Counted from the stretch's first letter, positions 16,197 to 25,694 are shown. The stretch: 64,000 nt of DNA from Peptococcaceae bacterium UBA5752 (GCA_002419055.1 DIFI01000009.1:434001-498000), one strand, 5' to 3'. Numbers and translations are program-made. The notes: a model not told the origin generated them from the sequence alone.

Positions 16197-16223
16197 AACA
16201 GCTCTGTATAAGGGCTGTTTGTT
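16197..16223 (+). terminator. Possible terminator between yggT and ileS
   Basis: An 8-bp stem (AACAGCTC with GGGCTGTT) is followed by TGTTTGTTGAT. Moderate quality; no T-box motif lies in the 123-base gap. Confidence 0.45.
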
Positions 16224-16272
16224 GATAAATATTTTACATTTTGACTTCATGTGAATTGGGAAGGGGAAGACC

Positions 16273-19032
16273 ATGGTAGAGTACTCGGAAACATTAAATT
16301 TACCGCAAACAGATTTTCCGATGCGGGGGAATTTACCGCAAAAAGAACCTGAATTCTTAAAACAGTGGCAGGATATTGATATCTATGGTTTAGTCGCAGC
16401 CAAAAATAAAGGCAAAGAAAAATTCATTCTCCACGATGGCCCACCTTATGCAAACGGCGACATCCATTTGGGGCATGTTCTTAATAAAGTTCTGAAGGAC
16501 ATGATCATTAAATACAAATCAATGATTGGTTACGATGCTCCTTATGTACCCGGTTGGGATACTCACGGTTTGCCGATTGAGCAAAAAGCGATTAAGGATT
16601 TTGGTATTAATCGTCATAAGGTCAGCAAAGTTGATTTCCGCGAACGCTGCAAGGAATATGCACTTAAATACGTTAATATTCAGCGTGAGGAGTTCAAAAG
16701 GTTAGGAGTCCGCGGTGATTGGGACAATGCCTATATTACACTAAACCCTAAGTATGAAGCTGTTCAATTAGGGATATTTGGTAATATGGCTAAAAAGGGG
16801 TATGTATATAAAGGCTTAAAGCCGGTTTATTGGTGCCCTAGTTGTGAAACGGCACTGGCAGAGGCGGAAATCGAATACGCCGATCATAAATCCGCTTCGA
16901 TCCATGTAAAATTCAAAGTCAAAGACGGCAAAGGTTTACTACCCGAAGATACCTTTGTAGTAATTTGGACAACTACTCCTTGGACAATTCCGTCTAATTT
17001 GGCAATCTGCCTCCACCCGGACTTTGTTTACGCGCTTGTTGCCATCAAAGACGAAAGATGGTTGATAGCCAAAGAATTAATTGCCTCTTTCCTTTCAGAT
17101 ATTAACATGTCCGATCAGCAGTACTCAATTATTAAGGAATTTAAGGGTAAAGATTTAGAATTTATTACTACCCAACATCCTTTGTTTGATCGTGAATCGC
17201 CGCTGATCCTCGGCAATCATGTAACGCTTGAAGCCGGTACTGGCTGCGTTCATACTGCACCTGGTCACGGTGCTGATGACTTTATTGTAGGCAAGCAATA
17301 TGGTCTTGATGTCTTGTCACCACTTGATGATAAAGGCCATTTTACTGAAGAAGCCGGGCCTTTTGCTGGACTTGATACAAATCAGGGCAATAAAGCGGTT
17401 GTAAAGGCTTTGGAAGAAGTCGGTGCATTACTTGGTTTCAAGATGTTTTCGCACCAGTATCCGCATTGTTGGCGTTGTAATACGCCGATTTTGTTCCGTG
17501 CCACCGAGCAGTGGTTTGCCTCAATAGATGGTTTCAGAGAAACAGCCCTGCAGGCTATCGATAATGTCCGCTTTATCCCAGCCTGGGGCCATGAACGTAT
17601 ATATAACATGATACGTGACCGTGGTGACTGGTGTATTTCACGCCAGCGTACCTGGGGTGTGCCTATTCCCATTTTTTATTGTGAGAAGTGCGGCAAGACT
17701 ATTATTAACGATGAGATAATATCTCATCTGCAAAAGATCTTTGCTGAGCATGGTTCTTCCGCTTGGTTTGCTATGGAAACAAAGGATTTGCTGCCGCCCG
17801 GCTTTGTTTGTCCCGACTGCAGCCATGATCAGTTCACAAAAGAAACCGATACCATGGATGTTTGGTTCGATTCCGGCAGCAGCAGTTTTGCCGTTTTAGA
17901 GACTAACCCTGATCTGAGTTGGCCTGCCGATTTATATTTGGAGGGCAGCGACCAGCATCGCGGTTGGTTCAATTCCTCATTATGTATCTCGATTGCCAAT
18001 CGCGGCATTGCTCCGTATCGTCAAGTGTTGACGCATGGCTTCCTTGTCGATGAGAAGGGAATAAAACAATCTAAATCATTGGGTAATACCGTCGATCCGC
18101 TCAAGGTAATTGATAATCTTGGCGCTGATGTTTTGCGTCTGTGGGTATCATCTGTCGACTACCGAAGCGATATGGCAAATTCACCGGCGATCATGAAACA
18201 GGTTAGCGAATCCTATCGCAAAATACGTAATACAGCCCGTTACCTGTTAGGCAATCTGTATGATTTTGATATCAGCAAGGATATGGTTGCCTTTGAAGAT
18301 ATGGAAGAACTTGACCGCTGGGCGATGATCAAGCTGCAGAAGCTGACCGAAAGGGTGCTTGCCGCCTACGAAAATTACGATTTTCATGTGGTCTACCATT
18401 CTATCCATAATTTTTGCGTTGTTGATATGAGCACTTTCTATCTCGACGTTGTTAAGGATTGCCTCTATACCGAAAAACCTGATTCTCATTTGCGCCGTAG
18501 TGTACAGACAGTACTTTATCATATAGTCGATACGTTGGTGAGGCTGTTGACGCCCGTCCTTACTTTTACCGCCGAAGAAATCTACAGATATATGCCCAAG
18601 AGCGCTGATGCGCCTGTTAGCGTGCAGCTATTGGACATGATCAAAGCGGATCCGACTATTCAGGACAGTGCACTGGAAGAAAAATGGCTGCAAATCTTAG
18701 CGATTCGAGAGGTGGTTTCTCACAATTTGGAAACCGCGCGTCAGGATAAGCTGATTGGCCATTCTTTAGATGCGGCCGTGGAGCTGTTCCCCAATCAAGA
18801 GGAATATGAGCTGCTTAGCAGCATCAAAGATATTCTAAGTAAAATATTTATTGTCTCTCAAGTAGTATTGCAGCAGCCGCAAGCAAACAGAGCGGATGAT
18901 GGTGAAATATTGGTTAAAGTTGCACCTGCTACCGGTCATAAATGCTCCAGGTGCTGGGTATACAGCGAAAGCGTTGGCAATGATAGCGATCATCCTGAAC
19001 TCTGCACTCGTTGTGCTGATGTTTTGAAATAA
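16273..19032 (+). CDS. ileS: Isoleucyl-tRNA synthetase
   Basis: Charges tRNA-Ile and edits valine. 919 residues, the zinc-containing bacterial form. HLGH of the HIGH motif is near residue 64 (NGDIHLGHVLNK), the editing domain includes TTPWTIPSN near residue 235 and GTGCVHTAPGHG near 320, and the catalytic loop reads KQSKSLGN near residue 597 (KMSKS with Met replaced by Gln). The C-terminal zinc ribbon has CSRCW...CTRC. ATG follows GGGAAGGGGAAGACC. No T-box leader is present. Confidence 0.97.
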   Translation: MVEYSETLNLPQTDFPMRGNLPQKEPEFLKQWQDIDIYGLVAAKNKGKEKFILHDGPPYANGDIHLGHVLNKVLKDMIIKYKSMIGYDAPYVPGWDTHGLPIEQKAIKDFGINRHKVSKVDFRERCKEYALKYVNIQREEFKRLGVRGDWDNAYITLNPKYEAVQLGIFGNMAKKGYVYKGLKPVYWCPSCETALAEAEIEYADHKSASIHVKFKVKDGKGLLPEDTFVVIWTTTPWTIPSNLAICLHPDFVYALVAIKDERWLIAKELIASFLSDINMSDQQYSIIKEFKGKDLEFITTQHPLFDRESPLILGNHVTLEAGTGCVHTAPGHGADDFIVGKQYGLDVLSPLDDKGHFTEEAGPFAGLDTNQGNKAVVKALEEVGALLGFKMFSHQYPHCWRCNTPILFRATEQWFASIDGFRETALQAIDNVRFIPAWGHERIYNMIRDRGDWCISRQRTWGVPIPIFYCEKCGKTIINDEIISHLQKIFAEHGSSAWFAMETKDLLPPGFVCPDCSHDQFTKETDTMDVWFDSGSSSFAVLETNPDLSWPADLYLEGSDQHRGWFNSSLCISIANRGIAPYRQVLTHGFLVDEKGIKQSKSLGNTVDPLKVIDNLGADVLRLWVSSVDYRSDMANSPAIMKQVSESYRKIRNTARYLLGNLYDFDISKDMVAFEDMEELDRWAMIKLQKLTERVLAAYENYDFHVVYHSIHNFCVVDMSTFYLDVVKDCLYTEKPDSHLRRSVQTVLYHIVDTLVRLLTPVLTFTAEEIYRYMPKSADAPVSVQLLDMIKADPTIQDSALEEKWLQILAIREVVSHNLETARQDKLIGHSLDAAVELFPNQEEYELLSSIKDILSKIFIVSQVVLQQPQANRADDGEILVKVAPATGHKCSRCWVYSESVGNDSDHPELCTRCADVLK

Positions 19033-19057
19033 TTGTATCTGTGTAAGGGGGTTTACT

Positions 19058-20041
19058 ATGTTAGATCTTAATTTTATGCCATCCCAAGAGGAGCTTGATA
19101 TCTTTGCAGGACAAGACATACTTGATATTGCTCAATTAAGCAAAGAACAAATAGAAATAATCATGAAAGTTGCCGCCCATTATGAACGGGCGCTACATAA
19201 TAGAACACGCCTATATGATATGGATGGTAAAGTAATGGCCGCCTTGTTTTATGAACCAAGCACACGTACGCGACTCTCTTTTGAAGCAGCTATGCTGCGT
19301 TTAGGCGGAAATGTAATTACGGTCAGCGAATCAAATGAAGTGAAAACTTCATCATCTGCTAAAGGAGAAACAATTCATGACGCAATTAGCGTTATCGATA
19401 ACTATTGTGATGTGATAGTTTGCCGCAGCCCTATCAATGATGTTCGATTTGTAGTATCACAAACTGCTTCTGTACCGGTAATTAATGCCGGTGATGGCGC
19501 AGGACAGCATCCCTCTCAAGCACTATTGGATATGTACACTATATTTAAAGAAAAAGGAAGCCCTGATGGTTTGACTATTTCATTGATCGGTGATCTTAAA
19601 TATGGCCGTACAGTACATTCCTTGGTTGATGCTCTAGCACATTATGATATTGAAAAGATGATTTTGGCTGCTCCGGAAGAGTTAAAGATGCCTGCTGAAT
19701 TCTGTGAATCACTTCGTCGCAAAGGTACAATAATCGAAGAATGTGATAATATTGAAGATGCAGTATCACAAAGTGATGTTATTTATATGACACGGGTTCA
19801 GATGGAACGCTTCCAGGATAAGGAGCAGTACAATAGAATCAAAGATTGTTTTATCATTAAAGGTGAGCATGTCAAGTTATTCCCCGAGGGTGCAATTTTG
19901 CTTCATCCGTTACCAAGAGTAAATGAAATTGAGACAGAAGTTGATAACTATCCCGGCGCAGCTTACTTTCGTCAGGCCGGTAACGGTTTGCCAACGCGAA
20001 TGGCGATGTTGGCATTAGTGACAGGGAGTGTCCACCTGTAA
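19058..20041 (+). CDS. pyrB: Aspartate carbamoyltransferase catalytic subunit
   Basis: Makes carbamoyl-aspartate in pyrimidine synthesis. 327 residues. The carbamoyl-phosphate loop FYEPSTRTRLSFEAA is near residue 65, followed by GDGAGQHPSQALLDMYT near 145, GDLKYGRTVHSL near 180 and the terminal HPLPRVNEI. This is the form that in many bacteria pairs with a regulatory PyrI chain, but no pyrI lies next to it. ATG follows AAGGGGGTTTACT, 25 bases after ileS, so it may be read from the same transcript; a terminator follows. Confidence 0.95.
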   Translation: MLDLNFMPSQEELDIFAGQDILDIAQLSKEQIEIIMKVAAHYERALHNRTRLYDMDGKVMAALFYEPSTRTRLSFEAAMLRLGGNVITVSESNEVKTSSSAKGETIHDAISVIDNYCDVIVCRSPINDVRFVVSQTASVPVINAGDGAGQHPSQALLDMYTIFKEKGSPDGLTISLIGDLKYGRTVHSLVDALAHYDIEKMILAAPEELKMPAEFCESLRRKGTIIEECDNIEDAVSQSDVIYMTRVQMERFQDKEQYNRIKDCFIIKGEHVKLFPEGAILLHPLPRVNEIETEVDNYPGAAYFRQAGNGLPTRMAMLALVTGSVHL

Positions 20042-20051
20042 TTTATTGATA

Positions 20052-20077
20052 AAAAAGACCGCATGCGGTCTTTTTTT
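20052..20077 (+). terminator. Terminator after pyrB
   Basis: The palindrome AAAGACCGCATGCGGTCTTT is followed by more T residues; a strong intrinsic terminator. Confidence 0.9.
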
Positions 20078-20166
20078 CTGATAAGAAATTCTACCTTTTG
20101 AATTATTTTTTAAGTAATTTGTCTATAATAAATTTATTTGAAAAATAATTTAGCAGGAGAATTTTT

Positions 20167-20553
20167 ATGACAGAGAATATTAATAATGATAGACTGACTA
20201 CTCCGCATACGGTTATTTATCGCAGAAAGAATAGCAAGCAATCGAAAACACAAGGTCAACCGCTGCAAGATACAAACGTACAATTAACCAAGTTAGAGAA
20301 GCTAGCTGATTATTTGGAACGTATGAATATAGTAGATTATATTGAATTAAACCGAAAACCCGGTCGTGTTATTAGGTTTAATATTATCTATGGCCTGTCG
20401 CGAGGATTTGGCTTTGCCGTTGGATTTACGGTGCTTGGTGCTTTGGTTTTTTATATTCTTAATCAGTTAAATATTTTAAATTTACCGGTGATCGGCAATT
20501 TCATTGCCGAATTATTGGAATATGTCGATAAAGTACGGGGGACAAGAATTTGA
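20167..20553 (+). CDS. DUF5665-type small membrane protein
   Basis: 128 residues, function unknown. A polar N-terminus is followed by an LTKLEKLADYLERMNIVDYIEL helix, then GFGFAVGFTVLGALVFYIL (one membrane helix, about residues 79-97) and an amphipathic tail ending VDKVRGTRI. The pattern matches the DUF5665 family often found next to lspA in Firmicutes. ATG follows GCAGGAG. Its stop overlaps the TTG start of lspA by 4 bases, implying coupling. Confidence 0.75.
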   Translation: MTENINNDRLTTPHTVIYRRKNSKQSKTQGQPLQDTNVQLTKLEKLADYLERMNIVDYIELNRKPGRVIRFNIIYGLSRGFGFAVGFTVLGALVFYILNQLNILNLPVIGNFIAELLEYVDKVRGTRI

Positions 20554-21044
20554 ATCCAGGCCGTAAGAATTTGCTATTTTGGTTGATAGCAATATTTATA
20601 CTGGTTGTTGATCAGATAAGCAAATATCTAATCAGTATTAATGTCGGGTATCATCAAGTTATTGTATTGATAAATAATGTACTGGAAATCACTTACATTA
20701 TTAATAATGGCGCAGCATTTAGCTTACTGCGGGGACAACGTTGGTTTTTTGTTGTTGCTACCACAGTAGTTTTCATGTTAATAATTTGTTTACACAAATA
20801 TATTGCCAAGCAAGATACAGTTTTTCATATAGCATTAGCTTTGTTTTGTGGCGGTGCAGCCGGCAATTTTATCGACCGCTTGCGTTTTGGAGGAGTTATT
20901 GATTTTGTAGATATGCAAATATGGCCGATATTTAATGTTGCTGATTCGTGTATTGTCATTGGTGTAATCATTATCGGTTTAAAATTGCTTATTTCCGAAA
21001 CATCTCTCACAAAAACAGTAAATGGAGAAAACAAAAGTGGGTAA
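20550..21044 (+). CDS. lspA: Lipoprotein signal peptidase LspA
   Basis: Membrane aspartyl protease (signal peptidase II) cleaving prolipoproteins. 164 residues, four membrane helices. The signature blocks are VVDQISKYL, EITYIINNGAAFSLL, GAAGNFIDRLRFGGVIDFVD (catalytic Asp in the final segment) and FNVADSCIVIG (second catalytic Asp). TTG start after GGGGG with 8-base spacing, overlapping the upstream gene. Confidence 0.96.
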   Translation: MNPGRKNLLFWLIAIFILVVDQISKYLISINVGYHQVIVLINNVLEITYIINNGAAFSLLRGQRWFFVVATTVVFMLIICLHKYIAKQDTVFHIALALFCGGAAGNFIDRLRFGGVIDFVDMQIWPIFNVADSCIVIGVIIIGLKLLISETSLTKTVNGENKSG

Positions 21045-21948
21045 TTTAAAAATATTGCAGGTTAATCAACATAATATTCGGCTTGATGTTTATTTAGCAA
21101 CGCAACTAAATCAGTTATCACGCTCTCATTTGCAAACGTTGATAAAGAACGGATCCGTTTTGGTTGATGGCGTGGCTGTAAAACCGTCATATATTTTAAA
21201 TGACGGAGAAAAAATCAGTATTGAGGTAGATGAACCAAAACCGTTGTTGGTAGAAGCAGAAGACATCGAGCTTGATATTTATTATGAAGACAGTGATATT
21301 ATTGTGGTTAATAAGCCACAAGGTATAGTAGTTCATCCCGCAGCTGGCCATCATAATGGTACGCTTGTCAATGCACTTCTTCATCACTGCAGTGATCTAA
21401 GCGGCATCAATGGAGTGATCAGACCAGGAATTGTTCACCGAATTGATAAGGATACTTCTGGATTACTTGTTGTTGCCAAAAATGATTTAGCTCATTTAGG
21501 TTTGGTAAAACAATGGCGCGGTCATCAGATTAAACGAGTTTATCATGGTATAGTACAAGGTGTGATTAGTGAAAATGCCGGTATTATCGAGGCGGCAATT
21601 GGTCGACATCCCCGCCAGCGTAAAAAGATGACAGTTGATCCCAACAAGGGTAAGATGGCGATTACTCATTATAAGGTATTGGAACGATTCGCTAAATATA
21701 CATTTATCGAATGTGAGCTTAAAACAGGTCGTACTCACCAGATACGTGTTCATATGAGCCATCTCGGTCATCCTTTGGTAGGGGATCCTCTCTATGGCAG
21801 CCGAAAGCAACAATTCAATCTAGACGGTCAAGTGCTCCATGCCTCAACCATTGGTTTTAATCATCCTATAAACGGTCAGTATTTAGAGTTTACCAGTCCG
21901 CTGCCTGATAATTTTCAACAGCTTTTAGCACAACTGCGAGAGGAATAA
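21037..21948 (+). CDS. rluD: Ribosomal large subunit pseudouridine synthase, RluD family
   Basis: Forms pseudouridines in 23S rRNA (RluD/YlyB type). About 303 residues: an N-terminal S4 RNA-binding domain (RLDVYLATQLNQLSRSHLQ), then the catalytic domain with GIVHRIDKDTSGLLVVAKN carrying the catalytic Asp, and KTGRTHQIRVHMSHLGHPL near the end. Preferred start is GTG 21037, 9 bases after GGAGA and overlapping lspA by 8 bases; an in-frame ATG at 21022 lies on that ribosome-binding site. Confidence 0.93.
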   Translation: MGNLKILQVNQHNIRLDVYLATQLNQLSRSHLQTLIKNGSVLVDGVAVKPSYILNDGEKISIEVDEPKPLLVEAEDIELDIYYEDSDIIVVNKPQGIVVHPAAGHHNGTLVNALLHHCSDLSGINGVIRPGIVHRIDKDTSGLLVVAKNDLAHLGLVKQWRGHQIKRVYHGIVQGVISENAGIIEAAIGRHPRQRKKMTVDPNKGKMAITHYKVLERFAKYTFIECELKTGRTHQIRVHMSHLGHPLVGDPLYGSRKQQFNLDGQVLHASTIGFNHPINGQYLEFTSPLPDNFQQLLAQLREE

Positions 21949-21996
21949 TTTCTTGCTTTAAGCTGTTGTCAGGAATTTAATTAAGGAGTAGTTGCT

Positions 21997-23331
21997 ATGG
22001 TTGATTTATTTGACATCGCCTCGGAGCAACGAGCAAAGCAAAGCGTACCATTAGCAGCAAGGATGCGTCCGCGAATAATCGATGAATTTGTAGGACAGGA
22101 GCAGATCATTGGTAAAGGCAGATTATTGCGCCGGGCTATTGAAGCTGATAAGCTTTCATCGCTGTTGTTTTTTGGACCACCCGGCAGTGGTAAAACAACC
22201 TTAGCCGAAGTAATAGCCAATACTACCAAAAGTAAATTTATCCGCCTTTCCGCTGTTACTTCCGGTATTGCTGATGTGAGAGCAGTAATTAATCAAGCCA
22301 AAGAAGATCTTAAACTTTATAATAAACGAACCGTTTTATTTATTGACGAAATCCACCGCTTTAATAAAGGTCAGCAGGATGCACTGTTGCCGGCTGTGGA
22401 AAATGGCACAATTATTTTAATTGGCGCAACTACCGAAAATCCATATTTTGAGGTAAACAGCGCTTTAATATCCCGTTCTCGAATATTTAGCCTTAATCGG
22501 CTTACAGATGAAAATATTTTAGAATTACTAAAAAGAGCACTCAATGATCAACGAGGTCTCAAAGAATTTGATGTTGTTGTTGATCAGCAAGCCCTGCGTC
22601 ATCTGGCAACGATGTCCGGCGGTGATGCCCGATCGGCATATAATGCATTAGAATTAGCTGTATTAACTACGGAGCCCGACGATGATGGGAAAATTATTAT
22701 TGATTTAGCCATTGCAGAGGAGAGTATTCAAAAGCCCCATATCTTTTATGATAAAAAAGGTGATTGGCATTTTGACGTAATTTCCGCTTTTATAAAGAGC
22801 ATGCGTGGTAGTGATCCCGATGCCGTGCTACATTGGTTAGCAAGAATGATCGAAGCAGGTGAAAAACCGGAGTTTATCGCTCGCAGAATCGTTATTTGTG
22901 CTGCCGAGGATGTTGGTCTTGCCGATCCCCAAGCCCTGGTGGTGGCAATGACAGCCGCAGACGCTGTTCACTTTATCGGCTGGCCGGAGGCGCAACTGAT
23001 ATTGGCGGAAGCCGCCGTCTATGTGGCAACTGCACCTAAATCAAATTCCACCTATCTTGGTATTAATCAGGCACGTGAAGATGTTCGACAATCCCCGTTT
23101 TCTGGTGTGCCGGCTCATTTGCGAGAGAATGGGTACAAGGGAGCTGTAGCTTTGGGGTGCGGTATCGGATATAAATATCCTCATAACTTTCCTGGACATT
23201 ATACGCCCCAACAATATCTACCGGATGAATTTGCCGAGAAAGTTTATTACAACCCAACCGATATTGGTAAAGAATCAGAAATTAAAAAACGTTTACAATA
23301 TTTAAAAGAAAAAAGTTATCAACAGGATTGA
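21997..23331 (+). CDS. rarA: Replication-associated recombination ATPase RarA
   Basis: AAA+ ATPase of the RarA/MgsA/WRNIP1 family acting at stalled replication forks. 444 residues. Walker A is FGPPGSGKTTLAE near residue 54, Walker B LFIDEIHRFNKGQQDALL near 107, sensor-1 IGATTENP near 141, and the C-terminal tetramerisation region carries SAFIKSMRGSDPDA and the conserved GIGYKYPHNFPGHY. ATG follows TAAGGAG. The next gene's promoter overlaps this gene's stop. Confidence 0.96.
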   Translation: MVDLFDIASEQRAKQSVPLAARMRPRIIDEFVGQEQIIGKGRLLRRAIEADKLSSLLFFGPPGSGKTTLAEVIANTTKSKFIRLSAVTSGIADVRAVINQAKEDLKLYNKRTVLFIDEIHRFNKGQQDALLPAVENGTIILIGATTENPYFEVNSALISRSRIFSLNRLTDENILELLKRALNDQRGLKEFDVVVDQQALRHLATMSGGDARSAYNALELAVLTTEPDDDGKIIIDLAIAEESIQKPHIFYDKKGDWHFDVISAFIKSMRGSDPDAVLHWLARMIEAGEKPEFIARRIVICAAEDVGLADPQALVVAMTAADAVHFIGWPEAQLILAEAAVYVATAPKSNSTYLGINQAREDVRQSPFSGVPAHLRENGYKGAVALGCGIGYKYPHNFPGHYTPQQYLPDEFAEKVYYNPTDIGKESEIKKRLQYLKEKSYQQD

Positions 23332-23357
23332 CAAATATCAAGCGAAGATGTTATTAT
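23328..23357 (+). promoter_or_regulatory. Promoter of the nifU-like gene
   Basis: TTGACA (23328-23333) overlaps the rarA stop codon and pairs with TATTAT (23352-23357) at 18 bases. Confidence 0.65.
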
Positions 23358-23397
23358 TATTCCAAGTTTTTTAGTAGGAATTGAAAGGAGCTTCATT

Positions 23398-23766
23398 ATG
23401 TATAGTCAAAAGGTTTTAGACCACTTCAATCACCCGCGCAATGTTGGTGAAGGCGAAGATATGTGCAGCGTCGGTGAAGTACAAAGCCCAGTATGCGGTG
23501 ATACCACCTTTATATATCTTGATGTTGAAGACGGCAGAATTAAAGATATTAAATTTAAGACTTTCGGTTGTGCTGCGGCGATTGCTTCAAGCAGTATATT
23601 GACCGAGATTGCAAAAGGTATGACACTGGAAGAGGCCAAAAGAATTACCGATGACCAAATTATCGAAGCTTTAGGTGGTCTTCCCGATGAAAAGATCCAT
23701 TGTTCGGTACTTGCTGCCGAAGCCTTAAAGAAGGCGATTGAAAATTATGAGAATCAAAATAAATAA
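23398..23766 (+). CDS. nifU: IscU/NifU-type Fe-S cluster scaffold
   Basis: Scaffold for Fe-S cluster assembly. 122 residues, a single IscU-like domain. The start MYSQKVLDHFNHPRNVGE is typical and the three ligand cysteines are seen in SPVCGDTT, FGCAAAIASSS and KIHCSVLAAEAL. In many anaerobic Firmicutes this gene follows iscR and a cysteine desulfurase (nifS) between rarA and mnmA; both are missing here, so the sulfur donor must come from elsewhere. ATG follows GAAAGGAGCTTCATT. Confidence 0.95.
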   Translation: MYSQKVLDHFNHPRNVGEGEDMCSVGEVQSPVCGDTTFIYLDVEDGRIKDIKFKTFGCAAAIASSSILTEIAKGMTLEEAKRITDDQIIEALGGLPDEKIHCSVLAAEALKKAIENYENQNK

Positions 23767-23774
23767 TTACTAAT

Positions 23775-23800
23775 AAAAGGCGCCTGACAGCGCCTTTTTA
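23775..23800 (+). terminator. Terminator after nifU
   Basis: AAAGGCGC and GCGCCTTTTT form a stem with a 6-base loop and T tail. Confidence 0.85.
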
Positions 23801-23845
23801 AAAATTATTTTAAAACATTTTCCTAATTTTAGGAGGAGTAATTTA

Positions 23846-24877
23846 TTGAGTACAACTGTCTATGTAGCTTTATCCGGCGGTGTTGATTCAACTGTAGCTG
23901 CATTGCTTCTGCGTCAGCAAGGATATGCCATAGAAGGAGTCACAATCGATACCGGATATGGCAATGCTGTTACCAAGGCAGCTGATTGTTGTCGTCATCT
24001 TGATATTGTTCATCATGTAATAGATGCAAAAGCATTATTTAATCGTTATGTTATTAAATATTTTGTTGAAGCATACTTGAATGGATTAACACCAAATCCT
24101 TGTGTTGTTTGTAATCAACGAATTAAATTTGCTTTGATCTTTGATATGCTTTCTAAAAATCAGTTAACTATGATGGCGACTGGTCATTATGTACGAAAGG
24201 TTATTGATAATGATCGCTGCGGTCTTGCCAAAGCAGCATCCAAAACAAAGGATCAATCTTATTTTCTTTATAAATTACCGCAGAAAATATTAGCCCGTTG
24301 TCTTTTCCCGCTGGGAAATTACCAAAAATCCGAAATTCGCGAAATTGCTGCAGCCGCTGCAATGCCTGCTGCAGTAGAGCTCGAAAGTCAGGATATTTGC
24401 TTTATTCCTGATGGAAATTATCGTTATTTTTTAGAACAAGGTTCAATAAACCGCTTATTGGATGGAGACATAATAGATACATCCGGTAATATTATCGGTC
24501 ATCATTATGGCTTAGGAAATTATACGGTTGGTCAACGCAAAGGTTTAGGTATTTCCAGTCAATGTCCGTTATATGTAGTTGCGATTGATACTACTGCTAA
24601 CAGATTAATAGTTGGACGAGAGCAAGAACTTTATAGCAAAGAAGTAATCTGTGGTGATTGTAATTTTATAGCATTCGATAATTTAATTGCACCACTTGAT
24701 GTTGAGGTTAAAATTCGGTATTTGGCAAATCCTGTTAAAGCAAAAATTATTCCTCAGGATGATATAATAAAAATGGAATTTGAAGTTGCCCAACGCGCTG
24801 TTACACCTGGTCAAGCTGCCGTTTTTTACCGAGATGACACTTTAATCGGCGGTGGAACAATTATATCCTGTAAATAA
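23846..24877 (+). CDS. mnmA: tRNA-specific 2-thiouridylase MnmA
   Basis: Thiolates U34 of tRNA-Lys/Glu/Gln using ATP and relayed sulfur. 343 residues. The PP-loop ALSGGVDSTVAALLL is at the N-terminus, the first catalytic Cys is in NPCVVCNQRIKF near residue 88, the second in ESQDICFIPDGNY near 183, and the anticodon-binding region includes YTVGQRKGLGI. TTG start after AGGAGGAG. Terminators flank the gene, so it is a single transcription unit. Confidence 0.95.
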   Translation: MSTTVYVALSGGVDSTVAALLLRQQGYAIEGVTIDTGYGNAVTKAADCCRHLDIVHHVIDAKALFNRYVIKYFVEAYLNGLTPNPCVVCNQRIKFALIFDMLSKNQLTMMATGHYVRKVIDNDRCGLAKAASKTKDQSYFLYKLPQKILARCLFPLGNYQKSEIREIAAAAAMPAAVELESQDICFIPDGNYRYFLEQGSINRLLDGDIIDTSGNIIGHHYGLGNYTVGQRKGLGISSQCPLYVVAIDTTANRLIVGREQELYSKEVICGDCNFIAFDNLIAPLDVEVKIRYLANPVKAKIIPQDDIIKMEFEVAQRAVTPGQAAVFYRDDTLIGGGTIISCK

Positions 24878-24897
24878 TAATTAAATAAAAATTTTGG

Positions 24898-24939
24898 AAA
24901 TAGCTGTCTTTTAAGTATAAAGACGGCTATTTTTTTTAT
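24898..24939 (+). terminator. Terminator after mnmA
   Basis: A 14-bp stem (AAATAGCTGTCTTT with AAAGACGGCTATTT, one T-G) is followed by TTTTT. Confidence 0.9.
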
Positions 24940-24980
24940 CTTTTGGCCACAATAAAATTAATGTGACAAGGAGGAGAAAA

Positions 24981-25463
24981 ATGATCCAAAACAATATGCT
25001 CAAAGGTAGAGAAATTACAGGATTGCCAGTTTATGCCGGTCGTAATAAAGAGCATTTTGGTACTGTAAGCGATCTAGCGTTTGATCCGGCTAATAAAGAA
25101 ATAGTTGGTTTGATAATCAGCGGTGGATTGCTAAACAAAAATCTTTTTTTAGCCTCTACAAATATTAATCAAATCGGCAAAGATGGCATATATACCAGCA
25201 ATAAAAAATTTTTGAAACGACTGCCCGCAGAGTTCAAAGGTATAAAAGAAGCCGGTTGGTATGGTTCTCGTCTCATAAACGGTAAAGGAGAAGATAAAGG
25301 TACCCTTTCTGATGTGCTGCTTAATAATTATAGTTTGGTTGGTTTAGAAGTATCCTCAGGAATTGTTTCTGATGTTTTGGATGGTAGAGATTTTCTTCCT
25401 TGGAACAATGTTCGTGCTGCAGAAGGCGATATTATCACCATTGAGAATAACAGTTTATTATAA
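24981..25463 (+). CDS. PRC-barrel domain protein
   Basis: 160 residues with two PRC-barrel-like repeats: GLPVYAGRNKEHFGTVSDL at about residues 11-29 and GSRLINGKGEDKGTLSDVLL at about 97-116. Each is followed by a hydrophobic strand of the form LVGLEVSSGI. Such proteins are soluble and bind RNA, photosynthetic or other partners; the role here is unknown. ATG 24981 lies after AAGGAGGAG; the open frame extends back to a GTG at 24963 that has no ribosome-binding site. The YtxH-like gene follows within 15 bases. Confidence 0.8.
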   Translation: MIQNNMLKGREITGLPVYAGRNKEHFGTVSDLAFDPANKEIVGLIISGGLLNKNLFLASTNINQIGKDGIYTSNKKFLKRLPAEFKGIKEAGWYGSRLINGKGEDKGTLSDVLLNNYSLVGLEVSSGIVSDVLDGRDFLPWNNVRAAEGDIITIENNSLL

Positions 25464-25478
25464 AGTGAGGTGAATAAA

Positions 25479-25694
25479 ATGCACAATAATAATGCTTACA
25501 AATGGTTTATGGCAGGTACAATGATAGGTGCTCTGGGAATGGGTATAGGAGCGGGAATGAAATATAATCCTAAGAGGATAATGCGTAAAGCCCGCTGCAA
25601 TGCAGCAAGTATGACTTCACATTTCTCGCGGCATGCCGGCAATATGATTGGTGATATGGGTGAATCGCTGGCCCGTAGAATGCGCTATAGATAA
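25479..25694 (+). CDS. Small YtxH-like membrane protein
   Basis: 71 residues. One glycine-rich membrane helix (WFMAGTMIGALGMGIGAGM, about residues 9-27) is followed by a basic Arg/Met-rich cytoplasmic tail. This resembles YtxH-family general-stress proteins in layout only. ATG 25479 follows GAGGTG by 6 bases; a GTG at 25470 overlaps that site. Likely co-transcribed with the PRC-barrel gene. Confidence 0.65.
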   Translation: MHNNNAYKWFMAGTMIGALGMGIGAGMKYNPKRIMRKARCNAASMTSHFSRHAGNMIGDMGESLARRMRYR

